Source of the DNA: Hymenobacter properus
GTDB taxonomy: Bacteria > Bacteroidota > Bacteroidia > Cytophagales > Hymenobacteraceae
NCBI RefSeq assembly: GCF_015694735.1
Contig: NZ_JADQDP010000001.1
Span: forward strand, 434,001-498,000
Length of the DNA: 64,000 nt
Reading direction: 5' to 3'
Made by a program: the position numbers and the translations under genes. Positions within the stretch are counted from its first letter, which is position 1. Every line of letters starts with the position of its first letter. Shown here in pieces: positions 1 through 7,351 of this stretch. Below the pieces are notes generated by a model, which was not told where the DNA came from, made no database searches, and saw only the letters and a program-made list of their open reading frames with translations.

Positions 1-1295
1 GGCGTGTGGCCGAAGGCGACGATGGCGCGGCCCCGGTACTCGCGGGCCCATTCGTAGCGCACGGGCAGGCCGAATTCGTCAATCTCGCCGGTGCTTTCAC
101 CAAACAGCGCGAAGGCCCGCACGGCACCCGAGCCGCGGCCCTGCATCTCCTCGGGCAGGCCGGCGTGGGCCACCACCAGCTTGCCGCCGTCGAGAACGTA
201 GTGGCTCACCAGGCCGTCGAGGAAGCGCCGCACCTCGCTTTTGAAGGCTTCGGGCTCGGTTTCGAGCTGGGTCAGGGTTTCGGCCAGGCCGTGGTTGACG
301 GTGACGTTTTTGCCGTTGAGGTGGCGCAGAAGCTTGATGTCGTGGTTGCCGGGCACGCACAGAGCGATGCCGTCGCGCACCATGCTCATCACGAGGCGCA
401 GGACCTGCGGGGAAGCCGGGCCGCGGTCCACGAGGTCGCCGAGGAAGACGGCTTTGCGGGTCGTTCGGGCGGGCGCCTCACCCCCCGGCCCCCTCTCCGA
501 TAAAGGAGAGGGGATGCGTTCAACAGGTGCATAACTGTGCATGTCCGGTGTCCCCTCTCCTCTTTCGGAGAGGGGGTCAGGGGGTGAGGCGCCCGCCTGA
601 ACAGCCACCGGCGCCACCACCCGCACGCCCAAATCCCGCACGTCATTAATGGGCTCTTCCAACACCTGATACCCCAGCTGCTCCAGCAGCGCGCGCAGCT
701 CCTCGTAGCAGCCGTGCACGTCGCCGATGATGTCGAAGGGGCCGGTTTCCTCCTGGCGGTTGTTGTAAAGGCGGTCGCGGGTGATGGACTGGACGGCGTC
801 GATTTCGCCCACGTTGCGCAGGTGGTGGATGTGCCGGAAGCCTTCTTCTTTCAGACTGCGCAGGCTGCGGCGCAGGTCCTGGCGGTGGCGGGCAATGACG
901 TGCCGGCCCATGTGGCGGCGGTCGGGGCGCTGGGCGTTGCGCTCCTGGGCGACGGATTCGGGCACGTCGAGCACGATGGCCACGGGCAGCACGTGGTATT
1001 GGCGGGCCAGGGCCACCAGGGGCTTGCGGCCCTCGGCCTGCACGTTGGTGGCATCGACCACGGTGAGCAGCCCGCGCTTCAGGCGCTTGGCCACCAGGTA
1101 GTGCAGCAGCTCAAAGGCGTCTTTGCTGGCCGATTGGTCGTTTTCATCGTCGGCCACCAAGCCCCGGCAGGCATCGGAGGACACTATTTCCGTGGGCTTG
1201 AACAAGCGCCGCGCAAACGTGGACTTGCCTGCGCCCGTGCTGCCGATGAGGAGGATGAGGGAGAGTTCAGGGAGCTTGAGGGTATCTTGGGGCAT
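1..1295 (-). CDS. pnkp: Polynucleotide kinase-phosphatase (bacterial Pnkp), 3' part cut by window edge
   Basis: RNA-repair enzyme that heals broken RNA ends: 5'-kinase, 2',3'-phosphatase and, in the family, a C-terminal ligase-like adenylyltransferase. The visible 431 residues hold the kinase P-loop GSTGAGKST (residues 18-26) and the start of the metallophosphatase with GDVHG (191-195), GDLVDRGP (about 284-291) and GNHD (about 315-318). The ligase-like domain would lie beyond position 1. The start is the ATG just before the kinase core; the frame has no stop down to the edge. An approximately 130-bp palindromic repeat (468-597) lies in frame between GDVHG and GDLVDRG and adds about 43 residues rich in Pro, Ser, Glu and Gly. 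The family partner hen1 lies upstream on the same strand, but two opposite-strand genes separate them. Confidence 0.92.
   Translation of the reverse strand, partial: MPQDTLKLPELSLILLIGSTGAGKSTFARRLFKPTEIVSSDACRGLVADDENDQSASKDAFELLHYLVAKRLKRGLLTVVDATNVQAEGRKPLVALARQYHVLPVAIVLDVPESVAQERNAQRPDRRHMGRHVIARHRQDLRRSLRSLKEEGFRHIHHLRNVGEIDAVQSITRDRLYNNRQEETGPFDIIGDVHGCYEELRALLEQLGYQVLEEPINDVRDLGVRVVAPVAVQAGASPPDPLSERGEGTPDMHSYAPVERIPSPLSERGPGGEAPARTTRKAVFLGDLVDRGPASPQVLRLVMSMVRDGIALCVPGNHDIKLLRHLNGKNVTVNHGLAETLTQLETEPEAFKSEVRRFLDGLVSHYVLDGGKLVVAHAGLPEEMQGRGSGAVRAFALFGESTGEIDEFGLPVRYEWAREYRGRAIVAFGHT
468..597. repeat. Palindromic repeat (family E) inserted in frame in pnkp
   Basis: The two arms are near-perfect inverted copies: GGCGGGCGCCTCACCCCC, then a CCCCTCTCC..GGAGAGGGG block, and the mirror image ending GGTGAGGCGCCCGCC, around an unpaired centre of about 35 bp. 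It is translated as part of pnkp without a stop or frameshift, between two metal-binding motifs of the phosphatase domain. No other copy was seen in the window. Confidence 0.85.
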
Positions 1296-1364
1296 TGGAA
1301 AGGACAAGGCGTAGAGTTGCCGTATACAAGGTTAGGCACGGCTACCCACAACTGAAGCATTATT

Positions 1365-1919
1365 ATGAAAGTCGGCAAGCAATTCAACACGCTCACTTAC
1401 GGCGAGTACCTGCACCTGATTGAGAATCACAAGAAGTTCACGGACTTCAATACGTTGGGCCTATTTCGCTCCATTGTGGAAACCACGAAGCTGAGCCTCG
1501 AAGAGAAACTTAAGCTGCGGCAAGTGGCTGTGGCGGCGTTTGCGAAGACGTTTGAGTTTCTGCAATTGAAAGACCCACGAACCTATCTGGCGGTTATGAC
1601 TCTGGGCGAAAATCTGACCGTTGCTGACAAAAATCAAGTTTGGGAAAATATTCGGCACAATCAGCAACGAATTTTGGAAAGCAAGAAGTTAAATCATCGA
1701 AATTTCGGCACGTACTCAAAGCATGACTGCGGCTATGATACTTGCTTTATGAATGGACTGATGACGAAACAGGGGTCCACCATAGCTTATTATGGTAGTG
1801 GGGAAATGGGTTTCGGCTCGGATACCTGTAATTGGGCTAAGGAATTAAAAGCCGAGCGGCGCAAAAAAGACAGAAAAGAGGAATCTCAAATTGTTAGACA
1901 GTCGCTGGACAGTGAATAA
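1365..1919 (+). CDS. Hypothetical protein inserted between hen1 and pnkp
   Basis: 184-residue cytoplasmic protein of unknown function. No signal peptide or membrane segment is seen. The C-terminal third has a compact Cys/His-containing block (KHDCGYDTCFMNG) followed by a charged tail (AERRKKDRKEE), which may bind metal or nucleic acid, though this is only a guess. It lies on the strand opposite to the flanking repair genes, is visibly more AT-rich than they are, and ends 2 bp before the ankyrin protein's start, so the two form a small operon. Composition and orientation suggest acquisition as a unit. Confidence 0.75.
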   Translation: MKVGKQFNTLTYGEYLHLIENHKKFTDFNTLGLFRSIVETTKLSLEEKLKLRQVAVAAFAKTFEFLQLKDPRTYLAVMTLGENLTVADKNQVWENIRHNQQRILESKKLNHRNFGTYSKHDCGYDTCFMNGLMTKQGSTIAYYGSGEMGFGSDTCNWAKELKAERRKKDRKEESQIVRQSLDSE

Positions 1920-1921
1920 GC

Positions 1922-2536
1922 ATGCTGAAAAAGGAAATCAAAACACTGTTTAAGAATATAAGAACCGGTAATGCAGAACAAGTTTTCTTATCAATAAAAG
2001 CCAATCCTGAATTAGCCAATGTCTGCAGTTCAGCACCACCTAAAAAAGACGATGGACAGTCACCGCTTCAAGTCTCTTTCAAAGTCGGAAACTTTCAGAT
2101 TGCCGATTTTTTAATTGATAATGGAGCCAAAGTAAGTTTTGTAGAGCAGTCTACCGTAAATCAATGGAATGCTCCGGTTCTGCACGATTGCATTATGGCT
2201 GTGATTTATAATTCTTACACGCTGTCAAAAGAAGAAACACGATTTGAAGAAGGAATTAGGCTTTTATCCCGGGTTTTGAGCCAAGGCGCAGATGCGAATG
2301 CAATTGACTCGTATGGAAACTCTGCTCTACACAGAGCCATTCTGGATTCCAAGCAGATGATTAATCATCCAAGCGCCGCCATAGAAAATGGAATTCTCTT
2401 GAGCCAACTGAAACGAGTCTTTCGTTTATTAATTGATGCGGGTGCTGACCCAACAGCCTCAAATGCTACTCGTCCAAGTCCAATCAGCTTTTTATCAAAT
2501 TTTGGTTTGGCAAAATTTGAGCTTCTGACTTTTTAA
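1922..2536 (+). CDS. Ankyrin-repeat protein
   Basis: 204 residues with recognisable ankyrin units: DGQSPLQVSFKVGNFQIADF with LIDNGAKV (about residues 40-70), LSQGADANAIDSYGNSALHR (about 118-140) and LIDAGADPTASNATRPSP (about 170-190). Ankyrin repeats mediate protein-protein contact. It starts 2 bp after the preceding gene and is AT-rich like it. Its stop overlaps the stop of convergent hen1 by 4 bp (2533-2536). The partner is unknown; the two-gene arrangement would fit an effector/immunity or toxin/antidote pair but nothing in the sequence proves it. Confidence 0.8.
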   Translation: MLKKEIKTLFKNIRTGNAEQVFLSIKANPELANVCSSAPPKKDDGQSPLQVSFKVGNFQIADFLIDNGAKVSFVEQSTVNQWNAPVLHDCIMAVIYNSYTLSKEETRFEEGIRLLSRVLSQGADANAIDSYGNSALHRAILDSKQMINHPSAAIENGILLSQLKRVFRLLIDAGADPTASNATRPSPISFLSNFGLAKFELLTF

Positions 2537-4005
2537 TTGGTTTCAATACCAAACACCGCCATCTGCGAGGGAGCGCCCACGCCTTCTACCTCCTCCCCCA
2601 TGCTCTCCAGCCGCAGCTGATACCCGTGCCGCTCGGCCACGCCGGCGGCCCAGGCGGCAAACTCGGCGCGGGACCATTCGAAGCGGTGGTCGTCGTGGCG
2701 GAATTCGCCGGCGTTGAGCTTTTCGAAGAGCTGATTGTAGTCGGCGTTGGGGCTGGTGACGAAGACGTGCGCCGGGCGGGCCTGGCGAAATACCACGGCT
2801 TCGAGGGCGGCGAGGCGGTTTTCGTCGAGATGCTCGATGACTTCGACCAGGGCCGCCACGTCGAAGCCGGCGAGGCGCTCGTCGCGGTAAAGCAGCGAAC
2901 CCTGGATGAGGTCGATGCGGGTGCGCTGGCGCGGGGGCATCTCGTCGAGGTGCAGGCGCTGGGCGGCGCGGGCCAGCGCCTGGTGCGAGACGTCCATGCC
3001 GAGGATGTACTCAATTTTGGGCTGGCGCAGGAGTAGACGCAGCAGCTTGCCCTCGCCGCAGCCCAGGTCGAGCACGCGCTTGGGAGCCAACTGGTAGATT
3101 TCGTGGGCTACTTGCTGCAGGCGGAGGTCGTGGAGGGAGAGCTTGGGCTGTAGCGTGGAGTCGGCAAGTCCGCGCATGGCATCGTCTGTCACTTGCGCCG
3201 CCGTAGTTTCTACTGAGCTGCTTTCATGTTCTTCCATGCGCGGACTCGCAGAGTCCACGCTACTTTCATCTCCTTCCATTAGCCGCTCCAGTGTCGGGTT
3301 CACGTAGGCGGCCAGGTAGCGCAGGTAGCGACGCGTGATGAAGCCGCGCTCCGGGTGCTGGGGCAGCCAGTCGCCGCCGCGATGCAGCAGCTTCTCGGCC
3401 TCGTGCTCGCCGATGTAGTAGTGCTTGTCGTTGTCGAGCACCGGGAGCAGCACGTAGAGGTGGGTGAGCACGTCTTGCAGCCGCAGGCCGGCGTGGCGCA
3501 GGTGCAGGGTGTAATAGCGGCTGTCGCCCCACTCCGGTACGGTGGGGTCGAGCGGGGTGGTTTCGATGTCCACCTCGTAGCCCAGCGGCTCGAAGAGGCG
3601 GCGCGGCCAGTCAGGGCCGGGCGCCGATACGACGGCCACTTTCACGGCCAGCGGCAGGGCTTGGGCGGGTAGGTCGGGCTTGTCTTTGCAGGTGCCGTTC
3701 ATGGCAGTGCCGTAGGCTTTGCTAAGGGCCGCGCTCAGGAAGGACGAGGCCACGTAGGGCCGGTCGTTCACGTATTGCTCCAGCGCAAAGCCTTCGCCGG
3801 ACGCGCCACCCTTGCCTCGCACGAGGCCCACGGGGTCGAGGTCGAGTAGCAGGGCGGCGGTGCAGCGCTCAGTGGTGGCTTCAGGATAGAAGATGTGAGC
3901 CTGACCGCCGGCAATTTCGATACTTTGCAGGCGCGCGGGGTTTTTGTGCAGCAGGTAGCCGAGGTCGGTGGCGGGCTGGTAAGTGGTGGAGATGGTGAGG
4001 AGCAT
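2533..4005 (-). CDS. hen1: 3'-terminal RNA ribose 2'-O-methyltransferase Hen1
   Basis: 490 residues. Bacterial Hen1 methylates the 2'-OH at an RNA 3' end before Pnkp-mediated sealing, so the repaired RNA resists re-cleavage. The N-terminal half matches the Hen1 N-terminal domain (start MLLTISTTYQPATDLGYLLH). The C-terminal half is a SAM methyltransferase with VLDLGCGEGKLL, the metal-binding EVIEHLD, and HDDHRFEW near the end. The linker between them (about residues 245-285) is Ser/Glu-rich and carries part of a genomic palindromic repeat (3238-3263). It is oriented to be upstream of pnkp, as in known repair operons, but an opposite-strand pair intervenes. Confidence 0.93.
   Translation of the reverse strand: MLLTISTTYQPATDLGYLLHKNPARLQSIEIAGGQAHIFYPEATTERCTAALLLDLDPVGLVRGKGGASGEGFALEQYVNDRPYVASSFLSAALSKAYGTAMNGTCKDKPDLPAQALPLAVKVAVVSAPGPDWPRRLFEPLGYEVDIETTPLDPTVPEWGDSRYYTLHLRHAGLRLQDVLTHLYVLLPVLDNDKHYYIGEHEAEKLLHRGGDWLPQHPERGFITRRYLRYLAAYVNPTLERLMEGDESSVDSASPRMEEHESSSVETTAAQVTDDAMRGLADSTLQPKLSLHDLRLQQVAHEIYQLAPKRVLDLGCGEGKLLRLLLRQPKIEYILGMDVSHQALARAAQRLHLDEMPPRQRTRIDLIQGSLLYRDERLAGFDVAALVEVIEHLDENRLAALEAVVFRQARPAHVFVTSPNADYNQLFEKLNAGEFRHDDHRFEWSRAEFAAWAAGVAERHGYQLRLESMGEEVEGVGAPSQMAVFGIETN
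3238..3263. repeat. Family C palindrome (GTAGCG-GGAC / GTCCGCG) within hen1 linker
   Basis: On the minus strand this reads GTAGCGTGGACTCTGCGAGT followed by CCGCGC, a variant of the palindrome seen intergenically at 53190-53263 and 59171-59240. It is translated in frame as Ser-Val-Asp-Ser-Ala-Ser-Pro-Arg in the flexible linker between the two Hen1 domains. Confidence 0.65.
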
Positions 4006-4134
4006 AGACTATTGCAGATTGCACAGCGTTGGGAAGCAGGGCGCAAGGGTTGGCAAGCTACATCAGCTTCTTTTGTCGCGCAGCAATATAAAATCACCTA
4101 TGAAACCCTTTTTATCCTGCTCCTGCTGCTAACC

Positions 4135-4863
4135 ATGTGTTCGAAGCCACGACCTGTCACTTTCAAGGAATGCCCCTGCACGCATACCGACCCTGAAAAG
4201 CGACTTTACAACCAAGTGCTTATTGAACTAATTGAGCAGCATTTCTATAGTAGCTACTTGCCCGATAGCGCCAATGAACAAATTCGGGCAGAACTCCAAC
4301 GACAATTCCCACAAAGCTCTGATTACAAAGTAAGCACCGTGGAATTTCAGCATTATGAGACTGTTCGAAAAGAATTAGAAGCAGTCCAGCAAAACCGCCT
4401 TTTCAATGATAGCGCTCGGTTTGAGACAATTTATTTGGGTACGGATTTGCGCCGGGGGCTCGTTCCTTTCACCTTGCCTCAGCTATCACAATCTGCAGAC
4501 ACAACCGACGCTTTTGCCAGATTAAATATCAGAATTAATTCACTGTTTTCTCAGGTCGTGCTAAGTGATACATCTATCGCCATTCACCAACTTAACACCT
4601 TGCAATCAGGCATAGTACCTGCTGATTTTCAGCTTTGCACTGCCAAAATCACCATGCGCCCTACAAATCATAAAAGGCCGTTTGACTGGGAGCGCACGAC
4701 CGTTCGCTTCTCAAAAATTGTATTCAACGCGACGAAGACCAAGGCATTGCTCAGGTATGACATGAGTTGCGGCGGTAATTGTGGATTCGGCGAAATCCTA
4801 TTGGTAGAAAAAACAAACGGCAACTGGCATATCAAGCAATCGGAAGAACTTTGGATTTCCTAG
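4135..4863 (+). CDS. Probable lipoprotein; signal peptide one base out of frame
   Basis: 242 residues from the ATG at 4135; unknown family, likely exported. The annotated frame continues upstream as FILLLLLTMCSKPR, a lipoprotein signal core with a lipobox-like LTMC, but has no ATG there. The obvious start, ATG at 4100, lies in another frame and meets a stop after ten codons. One extra T in the five-T run (4109-4113) would give MKPFFILLLLLTMC, an ideal lipoprotein signal. The gene is therefore either a one-base deletion/sequencing error, a slippage-controlled gene, or starts at 4135 without export. The C-terminal part has a Cys pair (MSCGGNCGFGEILLVEK). AT-rich relative to neighbours. Confidence 0.65.
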   Translation: MCSKPRPVTFKECPCTHTDPEKRLYNQVLIELIEQHFYSSYLPDSANEQIRAELQRQFPQSSDYKVSTVEFQHYETVRKELEAVQQNRLFNDSARFETIYLGTDLRRGLVPFTLPQLSQSADTTDAFARLNIRINSLFSQVVLSDTSIAIHQLNTLQSGIVPADFQLCTAKITMRPTNHKRPFDWERTTVRFSKIVFNATKTKALLRYDMSCGGNCGFGEILLVEKTNGNWHIKQSEELWIS

Positions 4864-4945
4864 ATAAAGCGCCTGATGATATCAAGAATGAATAATCTTC
4901 CGAATTTTGTCCTAGCCGGATTCACTTTCACCGGTCAATTGCATT

Positions 4946-5578
4946 TTGCCCGATACCATCCCCCAAACCGCTCCCTCCGGTCCGTCCCTCAACGATTTCG
5001 CCAGCTTCTACCTCTACGGCCTCACTAGCCAACCCTACCGTCAATCTTCTGATTTAACGAAGTTTGGCGAGCTGTATAACCTGGTAATTGGCAACCACGG
5101 CGGCTTGGGCCTGGCCAGCACTTTCCATCCCTACCAACTGGTAAATCAGGCCGGAATTACGGTGTGGTACGCGGCCTACGCGCAGTTCTATGCCCAGCCC
5201 AACAGGCTAGAGATGTTCGCGGAGATGACCGTGGAAAAGGCATCTTTTGTGGTTGTGCCGCCGGCCTCGTTTGGCGAATTCCACCTCTGGCCCGACACTC
5301 GCCTGACGGCCGATGAAAACCCGATTTTCAGCCGCTTCATTCCCTTTGTCATTCCCTTCCTGGTGCGCAAAGACCCAGAGCTCCTGCGCTGGGACGCTGA
5401 ATTTGCCGCTGCCGAGGGCGACCAAAGCCGCCTCCGCCCCTATCTCGACGCCGTGAATGCAGCCATCAAATTCGTACAGCCGGCCCCCGCGTTCGTGCTG
5501 GGGTTTGGAGAGTTCGACGAGCAACAACCGGAACTGTTAATTGACAAGTTTGTGAACTGTCGGGACATGCTGCTGTAA
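4946..5578 (+). CDS. Hypothetical protein
   Basis: 210 residues, no signal peptide or membrane segment. Family not recognised. The middle is rich in aromatic and Pro residues (YLYGLTSQPY, HPYQLVNQAG, FIPFVIPFLV). No ATG lies between the in-frame stop at 4913 and the body of the protein, so TTG at 4946 is the best start. Clean codon use supports a real gene. It is followed by a family B palindromic repeat at 5593. Confidence 0.7.
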   Translation: MPDTIPQTAPSGPSLNDFASFYLYGLTSQPYRQSSDLTKFGELYNLVIGNHGGLGLASTFHPYQLVNQAGITVWYAAYAQFYAQPNRLEMFAEMTVEKASFVVVPPASFGEFHLWPDTRLTADENPIFSRFIPFVIPFLVRKDPELLRWDAEFAAAEGDQSRLRPYLDAVNAAIKFVQPAPAFVLGFGEFDEQQPELLIDKFVNCRDMLL

Positions 5579-5592
5579 GAAGACAGCCTTCT

Positions 5593-5691
5593 GTCATGTC
5601 GAGCGCAGCCGAGGCATCTCGCGTGCGCAACGCAATCCAATCGTCAGGATTACTGCTACACGCGAGATGCCCCGGCTGCCCCCGGCATGAC
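5593..5691. repeat. Family B palindromic repeat, copy 1
   Basis: Arms GTCATGTCGAGCGCAGCC-GAGGCATCTCGCG and CGCGAGATGCCCCGGCTGCC..CGGCATGAC are imperfect inverted copies, about 36 bp each, with a variable loop. It lies between convergent genes ending at 5578 and 5696 and could also act as a transcription end. Confidence 0.85.
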
Positions 5692-5695
5692 CGTT

Positions 5696-7165
5696 TTAGT
5701 GGGACTGTACTGTTCCAGGCTGCAACGCTACCGCGGCCTTGTTCTCTACCGCTGAGCCGCCCAAAAACTTCTTATACCAACGCCCCGAGTCCTTCAAAAT
5801 GCGCTCCTGCGTCTCGTAATCGACGTGGATGAGGCCAAAGCGGGGACCATAGCCCTCGGCCCATTCGAAATTATCGGTCAGGCTCCAGGCAAAATAGCCG
5901 CCCACGTCCACGCCCTCGCGCCGGGCCCGCAGCACCTGGCCGATGGCCGCCTGCAGGTAGGCGCGGCGGGCCGCGTCGGGCACACGGCCCGCCACTACAT
6001 CATCGGGGAAGGCCGAACCACTTTCGGTGATAATCAGCTTGGGAGCGTTGGGGTAAGCCGCATACTGCTTGAGCATGTGGTAGATGGACTCTGGATACAC
6101 CTCCCAGCCCATGTCGGTGAAGGGCACGCCCCGCTGCATGGCGGGCACCAGAGTGGCCCATTGCAACGGCAGCCAGGGCGAAAATTTCACCACTTCGCGG
6201 GTGTAGTTCTGGATGCCCCAGAAGTCGAAATCGAACTTGAGGCGCTGCTCGTCGCCGGGCTTCTGATAGCGGTCGAGCAGCCAGCGCAGGGCGGGCAGTT
6301 CGGCCACCGGGTAGCCCAGGCCGAGCGTGGGCTCTACGAAAAAGCGGTTGAGCAGGGCGTCGGCGCGGCGGGTGGCGGCTTCGTCGTAGGCATTGCCGGG
6401 GCGGTAGGGCACCGTGTAAGAGCACGAAAACGTAGTGCCAATTTCGGCCGATTCGGGCAGCAAGGCGCGCAGGGCGCGCCCCCCTTCGGCCTGGGCTAGC
6501 GTGGCGTGGTGGGCCGCCGCCAGAAACGCTCCCAGGTGTCGCCGGCCCGGCGCGTGAATGCCCAGCAGGTGGCCCGCGCCCACAAACACCATGGGCTCGT
6601 TGAGCACGCACCAGTGCGCCACCCGGTCGCCAAGGCGGCGGGCCATGAGCTGGGCATATTCCGAAAACCAGCCCACGATGTTGCGGTTGGTCCAGCCGCC
6701 CCGGGCCTGCAGGGCGCTGGGCAAGTCCCAGTGGTAGAGCGTGAGCCAGGGGCGCAGGTCGCGCTCCAGGCAAGCATCCACCAGCCGGTCATAAAAATCG
6801 AGGCCGCGGCGGTTCACCGCGCCAATGCCTTCGGGCAGCACCCGCGCCCAGGCGGCTGAAAACCGAAAGTCCGTCAGGCCCATTTTGGCGGCCAGGTCAA
6901 GGTCGGTTTCGTAGCGGTTGTAGAAATCCGCTGCCACGCGCCCGTGCTCGTTGCGCCGAACCACGCCCTTGCGGCGCGTGAAATCGTCCCAGATGCTGGG
7001 CCCCTTGCCCTGGTGCTGCCAGGCGCCCTCCGTTTGGTAAGCCGCGGCCGAGGCGCCCCAATGAAAATCGGGCCCAAAATCGGCGCGGGAAAACGGCAGC
7101 GGCGCCGAGGACGGGAAGAAGGCGGCCGGGAGCGGCTCGTCGTAGCGGGGCGGTAGCTTTATCAT
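5696..7165 (-). CDS. Beta-glucosidase, glycoside hydrolase family 1
   Basis: 489 residues, the usual GH1 length. Retaining beta-glycosidase, probably acting on beta-glucosides or related disaccharides in the cytoplasm, since no signal peptide is seen. Catalytic acid/base is Glu190 in LNEP and the nucleophile is Glu381 in ITESG. Other GH1 signatures are FHWGASAAAYQTEGAW (about 34-49), LTLYHWDLP (141-149) and the C-terminal GYFAWSLTDNFEWAEGY. The N-terminus has a short extension before the barrel. The stop lies five bases from a family B repeat, and another family B element lies upstream at 7241. Confidence 0.95.
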   Translation of the reverse strand: MIKLPPRYDEPLPAAFFPSSAPLPFSRADFGPDFHWGASAAAYQTEGAWQHQGKGPSIWDDFTRRKGVVRRNEHGRVAADFYNRYETDLDLAAKMGLTDFRFSAAWARVLPEGIGAVNRRGLDFYDRLVDACLERDLRPWLTLYHWDLPSALQARGGWTNRNIVGWFSEYAQLMARRLGDRVAHWCVLNEPMVFVGAGHLLGIHAPGRRHLGAFLAAAHHATLAQAEGGRALRALLPESAEIGTTFSCSYTVPYRPGNAYDEAATRRADALLNRFFVEPTLGLGYPVAELPALRWLLDRYQKPGDEQRLKFDFDFWGIQNYTREVVKFSPWLPLQWATLVPAMQRGVPFTDMGWEVYPESIYHMLKQYAAYPNAPKLIITESGSAFPDDVVAGRVPDAARRAYLQAAIGQVLRARREGVDVGGYFAWSLTDNFEWAEGYGPRFGLIHVDYETQERILKDSGRWYKKFLGGSAVENKAAVALQPGTVQSH

Positions 7166-7240
7166 GCGCAGGGCGCGGAAGGGCGTTTAGAACGTAAAAC
7201 AGAATAACGCAGATGGAGGCTTTAGCAACATAAGCGGAAC

Positions 7241-7351
7241 GTCGTGCTGAGCGGAGGCGCAGCCGAGTCGAAGCATCTCTACCGCGCAACGTGATTCATA
7301 TAACTGATTTCACTATTGCGGTAGAGATGCTTCGGCTGCGCTCAGCATGAC
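7241..7351. repeat. Family B palindromic repeat, copy 2
   Basis: Left arm GTCGTGCTGAGC-GAGGCGCAGCC (with a small insertion), right arm GAGATGCTTCGGCTGCGCTCAGCATGAC. The right arm overlaps the end of the glycosyltransferase gene (stop at 7313) and encodes its last 13 residues. Confidence 0.85.

Noticed and set aside
1365..2536. Calling the insert a toxin-antitoxin or anti-phage system
   Set aside because: Gene pairing and AT-richness are suggestive, but no toxin fold, nuclease motif or HTH was seen; stated only as a hypothesis.
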